Shown: positions 1-11,500 of the stretch, one piece after another
How positions within the stretch are numbered: the first letter of the stretch is position 1
Layout: the number at the start of each line of letters is the position of its first letter
Origin: Lutjanus erythropterus
Lineage: Eukaryota > Chordata > Actinopteri > Lutjaniformes > Lutjanidae
DNA: 64,000 nt
Assembly (NCBI GenBank): GCA_020091685.1
Contig: CM034605.1
Span: 15,162,635-15,226,634 of the forward strand
Reading direction: 5' to 3'
Made by a program: the position numbers and the translations under genes
Notes under the pieces: model-generated
What the model was told of the DNA's origin: nothing
The model's input: the letters and a program-made list of their open reading frames with translations, nothing else
Database searches by the model: none

Positions 1-530
1 GAGCTCTTCAGGCCCTCAGTGACTAAGATATCAGACTTTTTCAGGGGGCAAGTTCATTAAGGAAAAGGTTAAATGGGAACATTTTACTGAAGCTGAATCT
101 GTTTCATTCACCTACAAAAGACATGATTCAGTGTCACCGTAAATTTACTACACTGATGTTGTGTCAAATCTAAAATTTGTAAGTACTATATACATAAAAA
201 ATAGTGTCATTTTAGACTATGATAGTTAGGAAATGTTTTTCCTATTCAAGAATCATTAAGAGGACAGCTCATTCTAACTAAATTATTTATTCATTCATAC
301 ATACAACCAAGTACACTGATCCCACAGCCTGAAACAGCCGTAAACTAAGAAATAATTGAATTATTGTGTCCTCCTTGTGATTTTTGATTCTTTTTTAGCG
401 CCCGTCCGCACATAAAGGAGTTGAGGATGTTCATTTATTCATACTTTTCAATTCATCTGCTATGGTTATTGTCACATAACTCTTTTTTAACTGGGAAATT
501 AGCACCTATTAAAGGTCCAGTTTGTAAGAT

Positions 531-625
531 TTATGAGGATTTATTGGCAGAATATGGCAGGAATGGAGGACAGGGCTCCAGACTGTCTTTTCCCCTAGTA
601 GCACTCTACTCAACTGAAAATTTTT
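531..625 (+). repeat. fragment of dispersed teleost repeat
   Basis: The stretch begins AAAGGTCCAGTTTGTAAGAT, followed by a run containing ATTGGCAGAATATGG. This resembles the start of a repeat I know as common in fish genomes, and it is related in its first bases to the GGACCAGTGTG elements nearby. Family assignment is by memory only. Confidence 0.4.
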
Positions 626-1009
626 AGAGCGCCAACACAAAATTTAGAAGTACCCCTAAAATCGTTATGCAACTCCCAAGGCCCTAAGCAAAATTCTGCT
701 AAGGGCCTCCTAACTGACCTGTGAGTCTTGTAAATCATTTGTCATTACCACACAGTCACACCTGACACCCAGTGCACCCACAAGGATCCTCTCTCCTTTA
801 AAACATTTTACTCAAACTGTCGGTATACGAATAAGTAGACCTGTATACAAAAGCAACCCAGAGCAGGGTCACGTGCAACACTGCTATCTCTTCCAAGCTG
901 CAGTTTATAAAGACCATTGCCATTTATCAAACTTAATAGTTTTTTTTTTCTTTCTTTTTTTTTCCAGGCAGAAAATCACAGAACACAAAGAGCAAGACAC
1001 AGAAACACC

Positions 1010-1326
1010 GACATCTATGGTTTACATAACACCTGAAAATACAAATCTTTGTGTTTTCGTTAGCTTGGAATGAGCCGTTTATATCTACAGTGGGTGCGGG
1101 TCCTCTTCTATAGAGTCTGCCATGTGGAACTGCCATGTTTCTATAGCAGCCCAGAACAAACAAACCAAACACTACCTCTGGAAAGGGTTTTTTGTATTTT
1201 TTGCAAGTTTTGGTTTCACCGTAGTTTCTTTAACAAGCCTGCAAGGAGAGGATGAGGCACGTGGCATTCAGTTGGTTACAATCTACAATCTAGCTGCTAG
1301 ATACCACTTAATCCTACACACTGGTC
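1010..1326 (-). repeat. GGACCAGTGTG-type dispersed repeat, copy A
   Basis: Read on the minus strand from 1,326, it starts GGACCAGTGTGTAGGATT. It then shares long blocks with the copy at 4,301, such as AGTGTTTGGT, GTTCTGGGC and AGAAACATGGC, and a later GTAGATATAAACGGCTCATT. The two copies are in opposite orientation, about 3.3 kb apart. Clearly one family; class unknown. Confidence 0.75.
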
Positions 1327-3620
1327 CAATCTTTTTACATATTCACATGTTTATGATTAATATTTTCAGGGATTTTGGGTCTAAAAATCAGTCCTGCAGT
1401 GCTAAAATGGTTCTTTCAGACCACTGACAGATTCAGTAGACACCTTTTCTCTGCAGCCGAGTCCCCCTCTGTCTGTCTGTTTTGTCCCATTTACGTAGGA
1501 ATTCTCAAGTGTTATTGTCACTCCATCGTAATTGGTTTTGATGTAGAGAAGGCAGTGTGCAAAGATGCAAAATAAAAATGATCTATTATTCCCCTCAAAT
1601 GAATTAAAACTAAACTAATGAGCACATTCTGATGTAAATGTAGGGAACGGAAAGTCAGATATTCGTGTTAAAACGTCGGAAGTAAAAATAAGAAGTTGTC
1701 AGAAAAATAAATACTCAAGTAACCTACATGAAAAGCCTACTTAACTAATAGTTACATTCCACCTCTGGTCTACTGACCTGGACAGGTTGTAGTTTTTCAG
1801 TATTATGCAGGACAAACACTGTTTGTGTGTGCATGATAAGCATTATTCATTAATAACTGAGAAGTGAATCATTTAATTTATTACAAGTGACGTTGTGAAT
1901 GAGTAAAACGACGTTCTGAATTGTGTCACTGGAGCTGATTTAGTGCATTATGTCGTATGTGCACTGTCGTAGAGCTTCCAACTGTGACTCAGACTTTAAC
2001 TGACACATATTGATTATTAATCATGTTTGGTACAGCTTCTCTTAGAAACTCCAACTTAACAAAAACTCTGGAAAGCTCAAATTAACTCTTATCCAGTGAG
2101 AGGCCAACCTTTGTTAGCTTAGTGACTAAAATACTAAAATAATCTCTAAAGTGAAAATGCAACCATGAAAAAGGAGAACATTGTCTGAGTGAGTAACTGA
2201 AAACCCAACTCTTCCTTTACTGTCCCTGAGAAACATAAAAACAGTGTTATCAGCTGATCATTGTTGATAATCACTGATTTAAGTGTCTTCTTGAAGTGCA
2301 GCTTTCCTCTGAAGTGATGTAATATTATGTAACCAAACAGATGAATCACGAGTGTGTTAAATGCCACAAATGTTTTAAACTGCATTATTTATGAATTCAT
2401 TGCCACTGTTTCAGTGAGTTCAGGAACCCAATGAAAAGACGGTGACACACCGGTTTCACGGTTTATAAAGATCCAGAGCATGATGTAACTTGATTTCTTT
2501 GCTGAAAGGTTCTCAAGCCAAGAGAAACAAGCATGGCTGCAGAAGTGTCCAAGTTTAGAGTAAGTTGAATTTAGAGCTGTACTCCACTGGGGAAACTTCA
2601 CTTTTTTATGCTTGACCTCTCAACCTCATTTTCCACTCCTGAGAGCCGATCATATCTTCAAGCTTTGTCCCTCAGGCCTCTCGCGGAAAGACGTCACAAC
2701 GGGAAAGGAGAACGGCTGCCTGTCCTGTCAGTATTATTTTCATATCATCTCCACATGACATACAGTATATTAAATTTATTCATGCTGATTAACAACTCAA
2801 CTTATTCCAGGTTTCCTCAACCAATTCCAGCCAAATTTTCTCAAGGGAGGTGTAGTCAAATTCTGTGGAGGAACAAGGTAGGAAATCACACATAATATGA
2901 CCGGACAGTGCTACAGCCACTCTCTGTTCAGTGTGGGATGTGTGCGAATGACTAAAAAGTCCCAGCTCAGTCCTGACTGCCAGTTTGCTTGACTGCTGAG
3001 GAAGTGAAAGCAATGGTGCTGGCTTTCACTGTTGTAACTGAAGCTTCCCCAGTAAAAACACTCAGCTCATCCCGACTCCACAACCAAATGGTGTCACTGT
3101 CATGCAGCTCCACAGATGATATGAGGGGCCATGATGATTGTGACTCATATTATTCCCCTGATCTCAACTATCATCACCCAATAATGAGCACGGGGCTCCC
3201 AGAATGCATGCTGCCAAGAGGGAAACGATGTACAATGATGATAACACAGCTTGATCTCTCGGTCTATGATTTTTAAGTTTGAGGGTTTATTACAGCGCAG
3301 AGTCATTACCTCTGACTTGTGAGGTAATAACACTGGAAATCTGACTTATCTGACTGTACTGACTATTAAATAAATTCCCTTGATTTTCAGGCCAACAGAT
3401 AAGCACATTTGAAATCTACCAATCAGCTCTGGCTTCACTTTCTGGTTCAATTGTGGCTCCCATTTAAAGTTCATTAGCAGATAAAACAACATAGGGAAGT
3501 AAATTGCTGAAATTAGATAATCTCCTGGGTTCATTGACGAACAAAACCTCACAGATGCATTTCACAGCCTTCACATAGTTTTATATTTTATATCTCAACA
3601 AAAGAAAATCAGCAAATTTT

Positions 3621-4190
3621 GAAGGGATAGTTTGGATTATTTAATGTAGGATTGTATAAAGTACTTATCAACAGTCGGTGTATTAACTACAGTAGATGTG
3701 TGTCAGCACGCCTCCAGTTTGAAGAAGCAGAGAGGAGTACCAGCACGAGAGAATACTTCACTGCTTTACTTTGCCATCAGACAGTCTCTTCTGACAGGAA
3801 GCCGCCTCTCCAAAGTAACCAAACTCCACGGGTGGAATCAGTAATTTTATTTTGCAGAACACAGGAGTTGCTGGTCTACCACTGCCTTTAGTTTTTCTGT
3901 GTTCTTGTGTGACTTTGGTCTTTTAAAAGGAGAGTTCAGATTCAGTCACACAAGAACACAAACAAACTAACAGATCGAGGCGGGGGTAGATCAGCATCAT
4001 GCTACACCCCATCGATTTTGGATGCTTTTGCAGAGAGTGATATTTGGCTTTTCTGGCAGTGTCTCATGAGAAAAGGCTGTCTGACAGCAAGGTAAAGTGG
4101 TGACAAAATTCTGGATATTATGTGCGCTGATGCAGATTGTTTTTTTTAGTTTTGCCTTGTTTAAGTGGCTAAAATACGTTTTGTAAAGGG
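3621..4190 (+). repeat. AGGGATAGTTTGG-type element, copy I (3'-truncated)
   Basis: It starts GAAGGGATAGTTTGG and contains ACACAGGAGTTGCTGGTCTA and GTGGCTAAAATACGTTTTG. The same blocks, in the same order, recur at 47,347-48,152. The right terminus seen in that fuller copy is missing here. Confidence 0.7.
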
Positions 4191-4300
4191 TTAATAAGCC
4201 TGGAGGTTGAAGGATAAGAAGTTTTTAATTGTTATTATGCTTCACACAAATTAGTTAATCCAAATTCAAAATGTTGTGCCGTGTTTTTAGTTGCTTTATA

Positions 4301-4575
4301 GGACCAGTGTGCAGGATTTAGCACATCTAGCTGTGAGCTCACAGATTGCAAACACCTCATCCTACCTTTTCAAGTGTATAGACCTACAGTGGCCACGAAA
4401 CTTGCAAAATACGCAAAAGAAATTTCTAGAGCTAGTGTTTGGTCTGTTCATTCTGGGCCCCTGTAGAAACATGGCTGCGTCTGTGGAAGAGGACTGCGCC
4501 CTCTGTAGATGTAAACAGCTCATTTTACGTAACGTAAACACAATGATTGTTATTTTCAGTTGACTACACACTAAT
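4301..4575 (+). repeat. GGACCAGTGTG-type dispersed repeat, copy B
   Basis: It starts GGACCAGTGTGCAGGATTTA and contains AGTGTTTGGTCTGTTCATTC and AGAAACATGGCTGCGTCTG, matching the inverted copy at 1,010-1,326. An open frame across it is a by-product of the repeat and has no protein homology that I recognise. Confidence 0.75.
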
Positions 4576-5380
4576 GAAAGCATGTCTAACATTTTCTACC
4601 CACAGATCCCTGTAAATCTTTCACAATAGACCTTTGAACCACATAATCTAAAGTTATGTGAAAATATAAACATGCTGTTAACAACAGCAGCAAATTGAGG
4701 GCCAGAGTTCCATTTATTCAGTATAATTATCATCAATTAAGTCTGCAAACTATCCCACTTTTATGATACTGAAAATTTTCTCAACATCATTGCCTCTGCT
4801 AGCGATGTAAAAGCTGAATATTTAATCATTAATGATGTGATAATTATTCTAAATATTATTTTACACCCTCCAATTTGACAAGCAGCCAGAGATTGACTTG
4901 CGTATTAAAAAAGAGACATCAGGGAGGAGACTGAAATGTCAAGCACATCATGAAACTGTTACGTGTGACATCTTCAATAGTGGTTAGGGAGCTGCACGGG
5001 GTAATTGTATTGATTCTGAGTTAATGGTTTATGCTGACGGCAGCTTGACAGAGATGAGCAGGGGTCAGTATTTTTGCATTACTATTATTTAACACGCAGA
5101 CAGACAGACAGACTGATGATATAACGATGATGAGGACGATGACGAGGATGGATGGTGGTCACAGATGTACCAGCACACTCACTCACACATAGAGTGTGAT
5201 TTCTGAATAAGCACATTCTGGTGGGAAACGGTCAGACTGCCAATTCTAATGTGTCTGTTTTGGTTGCTAATGACATCAGTAATTATATTCCTAAAGCCTA
5301 GAATCCCCCAAACTGTGGACGGCAAAAAGACAAATGTACTGTCCGTATCATGTCTCCATGTCCTATGACATGCATCTCAC

Positions 5381-5514
5381 CAGTTTGCCCATGCAGCGCT
5401 GCTGTCCCACTCCGTTCTCACATTTGTGGTGGAGGCTCATCTTGCAGGCTTTGCAACGCAGGCCGTGCTTTGCCGTGTTTCCAGCCAGGAACACCACATG
5501 TTTGGCTGTTGTAC
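5381..5514 (-). CDS. stac: stac coding exon 3 (second half of C1 finger, with insertion)
   Basis: This is a 134-nt exon. Its acceptor follows a good pyrimidine tract (CTCTTTTCTGTGTG...TATCAG) and its donor is CTG|GTGAGA. It encodes TTAKHVVFLAGNTAKHGLRC, then KACKMSLHHKC and ENGVGQQRCMGKL, ending in phase 0. The second part matches STAC1 very closely (AKHGLRCKACKMS-HHKC). The first 11 residues are extra: in known STAC1 the preceding MIVG joins directly to a T/N-NAKHGLRC-type sequence. No AG lies at the position needed to remove the insertion exactly. A second AG eight bases into the exon would remove only part of it. Confidence 0.93.
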
Positions 5515-8500
5515 CTGATAGACACACACAGAAAAGAGGCAACAGGTTCAGATCTGTCATGACTGGAGCATAATGGTCTTCCTAAGTGAACAGCAAATTA
5601 CTCACAAAAAGGCAGAGGTAATGGAAAATACTGTCCAGAACGACATCTCATTCATTTATTCATTGTCTTTACACGCTTATTCCTAGCCAGAGTTTCTGGA
5701 GTCTTTCCCAGCATGCACTGGGCGAAACCTGTGAAGTGACATGTGGAACATTTTAACAGGGACAGAATTTAGCAAAAAGCAACACATGAGATGCACTTCT
5801 GCAAAACCATTTTAACCAGACAGACTGTAATAAAGCCATGCCTGTGTGCAGCTCATCCACACTTATTAATATGTGACTCACAATTGCTGGAATAAATTAA
5901 GATTAATTTGACTTATTTGTGAACCAAAGTTACGCAACATTGCAACTGCTAACACTCAGCATGTACTGTACGTGTGCATTTGTGCATAGAGGTGTGTGAA
6001 AGAGCAACTAATGAATATGGACAGGGAGATAGATGAGGGAACAATAATAAGAAAGACAGCGTGGTTCAGGGTGGAGATGTGAGATTATGAAGAGAACGGT
6101 GCTGGCAGAGAATAAAGCTCACATGGCTGCAACAACAACAGATTGTATCATTGCAGCTCAGTCTTTAATGAAGATCAGTGAGTTGGGGCCCTGTCACTGT
6201 GTGTCTGTAAGACGGAATAAAATACTACAACAGGGCAAGACATGAATAAGCAGGTATGAATGTGCAGTAATGTGGTAATGCTGGGAAACACCGGTCAACA
6301 TTTTTCATCATTTTCTGACACTCTACAGGGAAACAAATATTAACTGATTAATCCAGAACATCATCGACCAATCAACCAACTATGAAAATAATTGTTCATA
6401 ATTGTTGCAGCCCTAATAAAATGAACAAAATAATAACATTTAAAAATTATATAATGAATATCATAAACAGGCTGATTAATAATATATTTTTAAAATTCTT
6501 TATTTTCAAAATAAATGATTTATTAATTACATTAACTAAATCAACTTGGTGCAGAGATGCTGATAAATTAGATATTTTACTGAATTTAATAACTGCAACA
6601 GTATTTTATTTGTAAATGCCTTGGTAACATTTGTAAGTGTGAAATGTTGGAATGATTCATAAACATAAACCATAAACATAAGCTGCTCTTATCAGGGACA
6701 GAATGAAGTGCATACTTAAGCTCTTTCAGTATGAAATGCACATTTCTGTGTAACTTTTGCTCCTCTTCAACGATTTGTTGTATAGCTGCATAGCTCACTG
6801 TCTGATCCTATTGCACTTTGCATAGCCTGAGAGGCCATCACACAGCTTTCTGTGTCAGGCAGATTTATCCCATCATACAAAACTAACATATCTGTACTTC
6901 CTTCTTGGAAAAAAACTGTGTTTATTTATTGTCATTGTGAATAAGGAAATGGTCAGAGCACCAACTGGCACCCTGTTTGGGGCCAGATTTGGCCTGTGGG
7001 CTGCAAGTTGAGTATCAGTGATCTAGAGTTGGTGTGAGTTGCTGAGTTTGCATGCATCTACTCATGGATCAGAGGCTGACAGGGCAGGATTTAAGCATTA
7101 ATGGCATTCTCATCAGCTGAGCTCTAACCTTTTGTCCATGAGTAGATACACACTTCTTTCTGCACTGTGATGCACTTGCATATAATAGTTCCTACATTAA
7201 ACTGCTGACAGCATCGTCTGTAGCTTAAGTTGAGTAACCAGGTCATCATTTCTGAGTGAGACATTGGTATTGAGTTTTTCAAATGTAAATTTTTGGTGTT
7301 TTCAGTCCCATCTAGTTCCATTATATTCAAGAGAAAGCAGAAATCTCTACATTTCTATATCTCTCTATCAAAATTCAAAAACTAAAACCAAAACAATCTA
7401 GAAGGATTAAAATCATCAAAGGTAAGAGGTAAAATATGTAGCATACCTTTGATTTTGGGTTTAACTGTTCCTTTAACTTTAGCCTTAAAGATTTAAAAGA
7501 TCCTGAAATTACTGTCTAGACCCCGAAGCATCAGAGACTATATTCCTTCTCAGGGCAGAAAAAAATCCTGAAAATTGGGTTTGGCTTAAAAAAAAAGTTC
7601 ATATAGCATTTCATAAGGCCTGGCATCAACCTGTAGGGTTACCCCGAGGAAGAAGCTATCATCACTCTGCTCTGCTGAGGCTGTGCATGTTTGGAGGGAG
7701 TGACGTGTCCAGAGCTTAAACATCAAATATTAACTCTGTAAGTATTCTGCTGTATAATAATAATAAATTTGGCTGACTGAGCCTAAGAAACATTTTAAAG
7801 TGTGTAAAAATACTATGATATTACTGATACTATGATTAATATTTTGTTTAGGCTTGGCTTTCAAATTTGTTACTTAGCACATCTAGCATGTCCGGGGCAC
7901 ATCTGAAACTCACATTTTAGGGGAGTGCACAGACATCTCCACCTTCAGTAAAGAAATATGAAAACACCTCTCTTGTGAGAAACACAGATTCAAGTCAGTG
8001 TATCCAATGTCAGGCATTTTGGTGGACATAACTTAAGTAAAACACAGTTTGAATGGAGCAAATCTTTAAACTAAGAGACAGCTCAGACTGGACAAATACA
8101 TGAAAATGTGATTTCTTTTTTTTTTTTGGTGGTAAGTGAAGATTCTGTCAAATGATGTAAGTCTAATCCTCACTTAAGATGACAGGAGAAAGGGCTTCCT
8201 GAGAAGACAAATTATCTTTATGAGTTATATATAGCATGACAAAAAAAACACCACTTACAGTGATGTATCATTTGACAGCTGTTCTACATTAACAAGAGAG
8301 GACAGTATTAAATCCCAGAACTGTTATTAGTTGTAGTCTGGCAGCTATGCACCTCTGGCTCTTTATTGATTAATCAATAAGCACGTGCCCCGCTCTGGTC
8401 CCGACTCTACATGTGAAAATATGGACATGCAACAGATTCATCGATCTACTTCAGTGGGCGTCGAGAGCACAGGGAGAATATAATGTAAGATCTGATCAAT

Positions 8501-11500
8501 CCAAGTTTCATCACCAAGTTTGTTCACGGTTGTCAAGTTGTGTAAAGTTTTTATAGGCACGGTGGCGAGCGAATAAAGTCTGTGTTTCATTCCAAATTAT
8601 CCTCAAAAATGCAGCATATTCAGTTTGATGAGCAGGGTGAAAAAGGTTCAATGAGCAGAGGTAACACTGCACTGTAAATGTGAAACCAAGCAGAATACCT
8701 GATCCCCGAACAAGACAGAAAACACAGGATACAAAGCTCCTCATGTGCAGTTAACTTAGCCAGCATGGGGGGAAAAATCTCTGCTTGCTCTTCACGTGCT
8801 GTAATGTGAACTGGTGTCACGGCTATCTGGCATTTGAAACTCAGTAATGGGTGGAAAACTGGATCTGTATTCCCCATTTAAAGCTCTTGTGTTGCTTGGC
8901 TGAGTGCACTGACACAGAGTTGGAGTGGAGTTAGTTAACCTGAGATGGAAACCGAGAGAAATGTGATCCCGGCCTGAACCCTCATCGGTCAGCCACAGAT
9001 CACCACGACAACAACAGCAGCAGCGGCACAACCTGCACCGATTTTTAGGTCACTCTAAATCAGGTCAGCTGATGATGATGTCTAATGAGCACTTTCTTTC
9101 TCCTTCAGGTCAGCAAACATTTTCTCTAAACAGGCTGACCCGAGCTCTCGTTCGTCTTTCTGAACGCACAGGGGCAGGAAGCAAATGAAGCCCTTGTCAA
9201 GCTGTTGTTGACCGTCTTGTCTGAGCGGACGCAATCCAACGGGGCAGAATAACGAGATGCCTCCATGTTAACTTGTAACTGGGGCTCATATGATTCCTTG
9301 AGAAACTTGAGTATCTTGATTACTGAAACTCATCATTTAACCAATATAACTATTTACAACATACAGTATATGGATGATTATTACTGTCACACAACGCACT
9401 CACACTGTGAGCACGTGGCATGAAGAGGATGTGATTTGATAGCATGGTTTTCAAAGTGGAGGAAGACAGTAATTAGAGAGGGACAAAAAGATTAGACAGC
9501 CAGAGAAAACAACAGGAAGTGTATACTAGCCTGCTACAATAGCACAACGTGAATGCTTCAGCATCTGAGCACAAAACATCCAGTCCAAAGAGCAAAAGTA
9601 GCATTATCATTAGCATTTAATGTTTGCTCGTTGAGTCTAGTGAAGAATTTTGCTAATTATAGCTATATTTAATGGCTAGTTAGGGACATAATATGGTGGC
9701 TAGTAGCTCTGTAACTGACTCAGAATTTTTTAATTCCAATCAGATTTGGATATTCAATACAAATATTCTATGACTTGTTCCTTTTTTTAGTTCAGTGTGC
9801 CTCACTTAACTCCCACATTAACTTACATTTGTCTGTTTTACCAGTAAGACTTGTGCTTTAATGCCTTTCTTCATCATCTGAGTTGTGAAAACATCAGATT
9901 TTCACACAGACAGAGAAAATAAAAGTGTGCTCTTCTGTAGTCACAGGTTTAAAATCAGCGCATCGACAAACCTTCTCTCTCCAGGCTGTCTAGCATTATC
10001 TGCCCTGCACATTCTGCAGTGCACTGGACTGAAGTGGCTGACAGCACATCACCTGCGCCCTGTTTCTATCACTCCTCTCCACTTCCATCACAGTTAGTCT
10101 TGTGGTTTGTGGTGGTTTTGAGACTCGGTTGGTAAAGTTCACAGCCCACTGTTGTCTTGCTCTGTTTGCAATGACGCAGCTTAAAAACAAGAGTGAAAAC
10201 TTGTTTACCAACTGCTTGTTTCACTTTCTCTCATCAGTTCACCACCAATGTTGTCACCAGGACTGGTTTTTTCGGCGCCAGCTAAATACATTTATGATTC
10301 CCTTCATTTATAATTCTTTATGTTCTCCCGGTGTATTTTTGTAAACTTCTATCTGTTTTATCATGTTATTATAATACATACTGACTGACAAGAAAAAAAA
10401 ATTTGCTCAACTGGAATAATCTCCGCTGACTGAGGGGTCTCCGAGTGATGATTCAGGGCTTTGACTTTCAGGGTGCAGCTCTAGCGGCTCGTTATGATGT
10501 CCCTAAGTTAGCAAATTTTGCAGAATAATATAACCGCAGAAAATAAAATGCTGCAGTCAATTTGTGAAAGCTTGAGCATGATGGCGCACACTCCTCTCAC
10601 AGTGATGCATGAACTACTGCAGAAAGCAATTTTCAGGTGATGAAAGTCACACTTGGAGCCTAAATGCACCAATCTAACACAGCAGGGATATTCAGAGGGT
10701 TTGTTTTGGTTTTGACAGATAATATTATTGTCTTCTAAAAAGGAAACCGATTAATTATTCATTTCAAGAGAGTCTTTGATAAAGCCAAAGTAATTCTTAT
10801 TCGATTACTTGATTGCTATAGTAATCGATAGCTGCAGCCCTACTTGTAATGGTTAAGAAGAGAACAAACCACTGTGTTTCAGCAGGCTGATACAAGAAAC
10901 TGACATTGTCGTCTTCCTTCAGTAATGGCTGGGTAATGACGTTAGTGTGAGTTTAGGTGCTTTTTGCTCCAGGCTCAGAGGAGAGTCCAGCTGGCCTGAA
11001 GGCATCACAGCTGTGGGGAATGTGAGTGACAGTGCTGCTCTCTTCGGCATTTGCTCTTTCTTGGCTACTCTGCCTTTAAAGCCCATTATTCATTTACACT
11101 ACACTTAAGGACAAGTCTCCTGCCAGATTTCCCATACCTTCTTCATCTTGCCTCTTTTTCCCACAGTCTTTCCCCCTCAGTTCCCCACAGTTGATCTCTT
11201 AGGCTGCACACTATCCTCACAATAGCCACACATTGATCCATTAAGCCAGTGTTCTTACTTCACGCCTCCTGATTTCCTGTGCAAATAACCTTCATTGTGA
11301 CAATAACTCCTCCACCTTCTCTTCTTCTTAAGCTCCTTCAAAACACTGACCTGAACAGCATTCTTTGGTTTGCAGACTTTAATTAGTTCCTCCCATGGCC
11401 ATTTGATTTTTTCTTACCACTGAATGGCCATTTCCCCATCTAGAGAAATAAGGAAATAAGGCCAAGAATGTTTAAGACATTGTTATTGGGGGAGTATATT

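Larger units (their letters stand above)
1..5380 (-). other. stac: stac intron 3 (part), repeats only
   Basis: This lies downstream of stac exon 3 on the minus strand. I searched it for the next expected coding segment (the conserved region after CMGKL that leads to the YYSSPLL motif) and found nothing. It is therefore taken as intron. It contains two oppositely oriented copies of one dispersed repeat (about 1,010-1,326 and 4,301-4,575), part of a TTAA-type element (3,621-4,190) and a short repeat fragment near 531-625. Confidence 0.6.

Noticed and set aside
1-5380. Next stac exon (region after CMGKL)
   Set aside because: I looked for the expected conserved coding block on the minus strand and found none; it is probably left of the window.
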